A stretch of 7,575 bases of DNA from JBBRLA01 sp038231615 (GTDB lineage: Bacteria; Myxococcota_A; Polyangia; Palsa-1104; JAEUJZ01). Where the stretch lies: NCBI GenBank assembly GCA_038231615.1, contig JBBRLA010000427.1:1-7575 (forward strand). The letters are read 5' to 3'. Shown in pieces: positions 5,102 through 7,575 of this stretch (positions are counted from its first letter, which is position 1; every line of letters begins with the position of its first letter). A program made the translations under genes and the position numbers. The notes beneath the pieces were generated by a model. The model did not search any database. It saw only the letters and a program-made list of their open reading frames with translations, and was not told the origin of the DNA.

Positions 5102-7218
5102 CCTACGCTCTCCGGGGTCGGCCCGTGGACTTGCACCTGACACCTGCCCCCTGCCTTGGCCCGGTAGAGCCGCCGGTCCGCCGCCCGCAAAAGGGCGTCC
5201 ACGTCTTGCCCGTCTTCCGGGAAACACGCCACCCCACCACTGAACGAGGTGCGGAACGGCTCCCCCCGATCCGGTGCGAATACCACCTTGCGAAATTCGT
5301 CCAGCACCCGTGAAAGCAGCGCCGCCGCCGCGTCCGCCCCCGTGTCCGGCAGCGCCAGCACGAACTCCTCGCCGCCCCAGCGCCCGCGCAGGTCTTCCTG
5401 CCGCAGCCGCCGCGAGAGCAGGTTCCCCAGCGCCGCCAGCACCCGGTCCCCCGCCAGATGCCCGTGCGTATCGTTGACGTCCTTGAACCGGTCCAGGTCC
5501 AGGATGCAGAGCGAGAGCGCCCGCTCCTTGCGCCGCGCCGCCTGCAAGCGGACGGAAAATCCCTCCAGGAAGCTGCGCCTCAGGAGCAGCCCCGTCAGTG
5601 CATCTCGCTCCGCCCGCTCGCGCAAAAGACGCGCCCGCTCGATGCGCACCTTGATCCGGGCCAGCAGCTCTTCCTTCAGGATCGGTTTGACCAGATAGTC
5701 GTCCCCCCCCGCCTGGAACGCCACCAGCCGGCTCGAAAGGTCCGTCTCCCCCGTCAGGAATACAATCGGCAGCGCCTGCCATTCCAGCGTCGCCCGCAGC
5801 ACCCGGCACAGGTCGAAGCCCGAGATCCCCGGCATGTTCACGTCCAGCAAGAGCAGGTCCGGGTGCACCTCGCCCAGCGTCGCCAGCACCCGCGCCGGGT
5901 CGCGCAGGAGCGCCACCGTCATTCCCTCGCAGCGCAAGATGCCCGCCACCAGGCTGGCGAACTCCTCGTCGTCGTCCACCAGAAGGACGCTGGGCCGCGC
6001 GTCGCGGTTAGCGGCCACGAGCTGGTCCACCGCCAAAAGGAAGGTCTCCGCCGAGAGCGGCTTCACCAGGTACAGGGACGCCCCCCGGTGCGATGCCGAC
6101 ACCTGATGCGCCGGCCCCTGCGAAAGGAAGGCCAGGGGCAGGGACTCGCACAGAGGCAGCGCTCGGATCTGCCGCGAGAGCTGGAAGGTCCGCTCGGCCC
6201 CGCCTTCGCTCAGGTCCAGGGAAAGCAAGGCCGCGTCCGGGGGCCGCTCGCGGCAGGCAGCGAGGGCCTCGGCGGGGGTCCGAGCGGGGACGACCTCGAT
6301 CAGCCGTTGCCGGGCGGCCTTCGCCGCCGTTGCCTGAAGCTCCTCGTCCTCATCCAGAAGGAGCACCCGCGCCATCTCGATGTTCACCGGGAGCCGGGCA
6401 GCGGCAGGTTCGCCGGGATGAGGGTCATCCGCGGCAGAGGGGACCGACGCACCTGCATGGTCAGGCGAAGGCTCCGCCGGCTCCGCTGAAGGACCAGGAC
6501 TTCCGGGATAAGGGAACCCGCCCTCCGTGGCCAGCCGCCTGATCGCCGCCAGCGACCGGTCGATCTCGCCATAAAGCCCTTCTGTTCCTATACGGGCCTC
6601 TCGCAAGGCGGTTTCCATCCGCCGCGACGCCTCGCCCAGCTCCAGCAGCCCGAAGGTGCCCGCGGTGCCACGAATCCGGTGCGCCTGCCCCTCGGCCAGA
6701 AGCAGCGCCGCCGGATCACCTGGGCGTTCCCGCGCCGCCGCCACCGCCCGAGACAGGTCGGAAAGCCGTCCCGGCAGCCGCAGCAGATACTCCTTGCGCA
6801 GCATCGAGAGCGTGTTGTCCAGCGCAGGGTGCCGCTGCCCCTTTGGCCGCGCCTTGCCGATCAGCCCCTCGATCAGTTCGCCCAGGTGCGTCGGAGCCAC
6901 CGGCTTGTCCAGCACCATCGACACATGCAGTTGCCGATACAGCCGCGCCACCCTCTGCGAATCCAGAAGGGGCGGCGAGGTGAAGATCACCCGCAGGTGG
7001 TTCCCCGCCGCCCGCAGCCGCGCGATCCACTCCACTCCGTCGCCGTCGGGGAGTTCGTCATCCACCAGAAGCAGATGCAGCGGCTCCCGGGCCTCGATGA
7101 GGCTGGCCTCCGCGACCGTGCCTGCCTGCAGCACCCGATAGCCGCGCTCCGAGAGCACCGCCGCCACCTGCTCACGCACCGACGGGTCGCTGTCCACTAC
7201 CAGGATGGTCTTGTCCAT
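5098..7218 (-). CDS. Diguanylate cyclase response regulator, REC-HPt-REC-REC-GGDEF (706 aa)
   Basis: Domain order from ATG 7218: REC1 (about 4-120) with D9, D11, phospho-acceptor D53, T80 and K105; HPt (about 130-230) with the AHRIRGTAGTFG motif and phospho-His H180; a Pro-rich linker (235-275); REC2 (about 281-398) with D289, D335, S366 and K386 but no Met-Pro after the Asp, so perhaps degenerate; REC3 (about 409-527) with D415-D417, D459 in LLLDVNMPG, T489 and K511; and GGDEF (about 530-698) with D574, catalytic GGEEF (615-619) and inhibitory I-site RQED (606-609) at the usual 5-residue spacing. It should make c-di-GMP from two GTP under phosphorelay control and product inhibition, in the cytosol (no membrane segments). 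The usual Asn in the DxLTGLxNRR turn is Leu546. A TTG 17 codons upstream (7269) is possible, but ATG 7218 begins right at the receiver fold. No histidine kinase is visible. Confidence 0.93.
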   Translation of the reverse strand: MDKTILVVDSDPSVREQVAAVLSERGYRVLQAGTVAEASLIEAREPLHLLLVDDELPDGDGVEWIARLRAAGNHLRVIFTSPPLLDSQRVARLYRQLHVSMVLDKPVAPTHLGELIEGLIGKARPKGQRHPALDNTLSMLRKEYLLRLPGRLSDLSRAVAAARERPGDPAALLLAEGQAHRIRGTAGTFGLLELGEASRRMETALREARIGTEGLYGEIDRSLAAIRRLATEGGFPYPGSPGPSAEPAEPSPDHAGASVPSAADDPHPGEPAAARLPVNIEMARVLLLDEDEELQATAAKAARQRLIEVVPARTPAEALAACRERPPDAALLSLDLSEGGAERTFQLSRQIRALPLCESLPLAFLSQGPAHQVSASHRGASLYLVKPLSAETFLLAVDQLVAANRDARPSVLLVDDDEEFASLVAGILRCEGMTVALLRDPARVLATLGEVHPDLLLLDVNMPGISGFDLCRVLRATLEWQALPIVFLTGETDLSSRLVAFQAGGDDYLVKPILKEELLARIKVRIERARLLRERAERDALTGLLLRRSFLEGFSVRLQAARRKERALSLCILDLDRFKDVNDTHGHLAGDRVLAALGNLLSRRLRQEDLRGRWGGEEFVLALPDTGADAAAALLSRVLDEFRKVVFAPDRGEPFRTSFSGGVACFPEDGQDVDALLRAADRRLYRAKAGGRCQVQVHGPTPESVG

Positions 7219-7222
7219 GTAC

Positions 7223-7236
7223 AAAGGTGATCCTTT
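7223..7236. promoter_or_regulatory. Inverted repeat next to the cyclase start
   Basis: AAAGG (7223-7227) and CCTTT (7232-7236) flank TGAT. On the mRNA this places AAAGGA 12 nt before ATG 7218, a distant Shine-Dalgarno that the small hairpin could hide. It may be chance. Confidence 0.3.
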
Positions 7237-7364
7237 CGCGCCACCTCGCCGCCACGTTCCACCTAACAAGATAGCCTCGATTGCCTCGTCGCGCCGCTGC
7301 GCCGTGCCGCCCCCTATGTGGCATGGCTCAATCGATCAGCTCGATCAGAGGGAAGGATAGCTTC

Positions 7365-7376
7365 GAACCCGGGTTC
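7365..7376. promoter_or_regulatory. Perfect 12-bp palindrome, possible operator
   Basis: GAACCC GGGTTC is a perfect palindrome 26 bases upstream of the plus-strand -35 hexamer and about 150 bases upstream of the cyclase start. It could bind a dimeric regulator of either transcript. The TTCGAACCC here recalls a tRNA T-arm, but the flanks do not pair as one. Confidence 0.3.
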
Positions 7377-7402
7377 CCAATCTTCCCGGTGACGTTTGGT
7401 CC

Positions 7403-7431
7403 TTGACCCGGTCGGTGGCCTGGCGTAGACT
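7403..7431 (+). promoter_or_regulatory. Strong sigma70-type promoter, plus strand
   Basis: TTGACC (7403-7408) and TAGACT (7426-7431) are separated by exactly 17 nt, a close match to TTGACA/TATAAT with ideal spacing. Transcription would start near 7437-7439, just ahead of a run of six T. The promoter points toward the short ORF at 7462 and the CheB-like remnant, not toward the cyclase. Confidence 0.55.
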
Positions 7432-7461
7432 AGCATCGTTTTTTCAAGGATTGCACTCACA

Positions 7462-7506
7462 ATGATTACGTATCTGTTCCCTTTTCATCATCCGCCGAGG
7501 TCTTAG
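7462..7506 (+). CDS. Possible 14-residue leader ORF
   Basis: ATG 7462 opens MITYLFPFHHPPRS and stops at TAG 7504-7506. AAGGA ends 11 nt upstream, and the strong promoter would place the transcript start about 25 nt before the ATG. It overlaps the CheB-like segment in another frame, so it is more likely a by-product of decay than a real leader peptide. Low confidence. Confidence 0.2.
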   Translation: MITYLFPFHHPPRS

Positions 7507-7575
7507 GCAGGGGCTGCATCACGGTGGTGCTGACGGGCCTGGGGCGCGATGCCCGAGACGGTGATCAAGCTGGGC
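7470..7575 (+). pseudogene. CheB-like methylesterase C-terminal remnant (frame-broken, runs off the right edge)
   Basis: One frame reads SSSAEVLGRGCITVVLTGLG (7485-7544) and then RDA, like the SAAEVxGxxxxxVVLTGMGxDG block of CheB methylesterases. From 7549 another frame reads MPETVIKLG, like the GMPxxAIxLG block that in CheB lies about 25 residues further on. The two pieces abut with the intervening segment missing and the frame shifted. In the first frame a TAG lies at 7431-7433, and no ATG, GTG or TTG start occurs before GTG 7524. Intact CheB removes methyl groups from chemoreceptors. The match is by eye on a short stretch, and the rest lies outside the window. Confidence 0.4.

Larger units (their letters stand above)
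7219..7575. other. Right-hand region without a convincing complete gene
   Basis: Upstream of the cyclase there is no clear minus-strand promoter. The stretch holds a tandem TCGATCAG (7332-7339 and 7341-7348), a 12-bp perfect palindrome (7365-7376), a strong plus-strand promoter (7403-7431), a 14-codon ORF and a frame-broken CheB-like segment running to the edge. It reads like a rearrangement or decay boundary. Confidence 0.5.

Noticed and set aside
4643..5809. 388-codon minus frame over the SCP2-like gene and cyclase C-terminus
   Set aside because: It is Gly/Ala/Arg-rich with no motif, and it is out of frame with the clear GGDEF coding sequence.
5458..6489. 343-codon plus frame opposite the cyclase
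   Set aside because: It is a mirror frame of REC2, REC3 and GGDEF, composed of Arg/Gln/Leu-rich sequence without features.
7360..7380. tRNA-like T-arm (GGTTCGAA on the minus strand)
   Set aside because: The flanking bases do not form a 5-bp T-stem, and no anticodon or acceptor arms are present.
7323..7406. 27-codon plus ORF (MAQSISSIRGKDS...)
   Set aside because: It has no ribosome binding site or promoter ahead of it, and it overlaps the -35 box of the strong promoter.

Overview
The window is GC-rich (by eye roughly two thirds G+C). It carries five complete or nearly complete genes, one gene cut by the left edge, a highly structured 280-bp intergenic region, and what looks like a chemotaxis gene remnant at the right edge. 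The mix of families suggests a soil- or sediment-type deltaproteobacterium in the broad sense (Myxococcota or a neighbour): a Tes-like radical SAM enzyme, a PocR-Fis regulator, a large Cys-rich lipoprotein hydrolase, an SCP2-like small protein, and a REC-HPt-REC-REC-GGDEF response regulator. This placement is inference; there is no rRNA or marker gene.

Layout, left to right. 1-757 (-) is the N-terminal two-domain part of a radical SAM protein, running off the left edge. 837-1085 (-) is YacG, a zinc-binding gyrase inhibitor homologue. 1093-1884 (-) is a PocR-domain plus Fis-type helix-turn-helix regulator, seven bases upstream of yacG in the same orientation, so the two are probably co-transcribed. 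1885-2164 is non-coding and holds a roughly 170-bp element built from repeated and inverted GC-rich modules with several competing hairpins. 2165-4627 (-) is an 820-aa predicted lipoprotein with an alpha/beta-hydrolase (esterase D-like) fold whose sequence blocks appear in circularly permuted order, with a Ca-binding-like insert. 4652-5101 (+) is a divergently transcribed small SCP2-like protein. Only 24 bases separate the two start codons.

5098-7218 (-) is a 706-aa soluble diguanylate cyclase with two receiver domains, one degenerate receiver, a histidine phosphotransfer domain, and an intact GGEEF with I-site. Its stop codon interlocks with that of the SCP2-like gene. 7219-7575 has no convincing complete gene. 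It has a very good sigma70-type promoter on the plus strand, a 14-codon ORF, and a frame-broken stretch resembling the C-terminus of the CheB methylesterase.

The genes do not form one obvious pathway. Plausible themes are envelope and lipid biology (Tes-like enzyme, lipoprotein hydrolase, SCP2-like protein) and signalling (PocR-Fis, c-di-GMP). The items most worth a second look are the permuted hydrolase, the palindromic repeat element at 1940-2110, the regulator-YacG pair, and the decayed CheB-like end.
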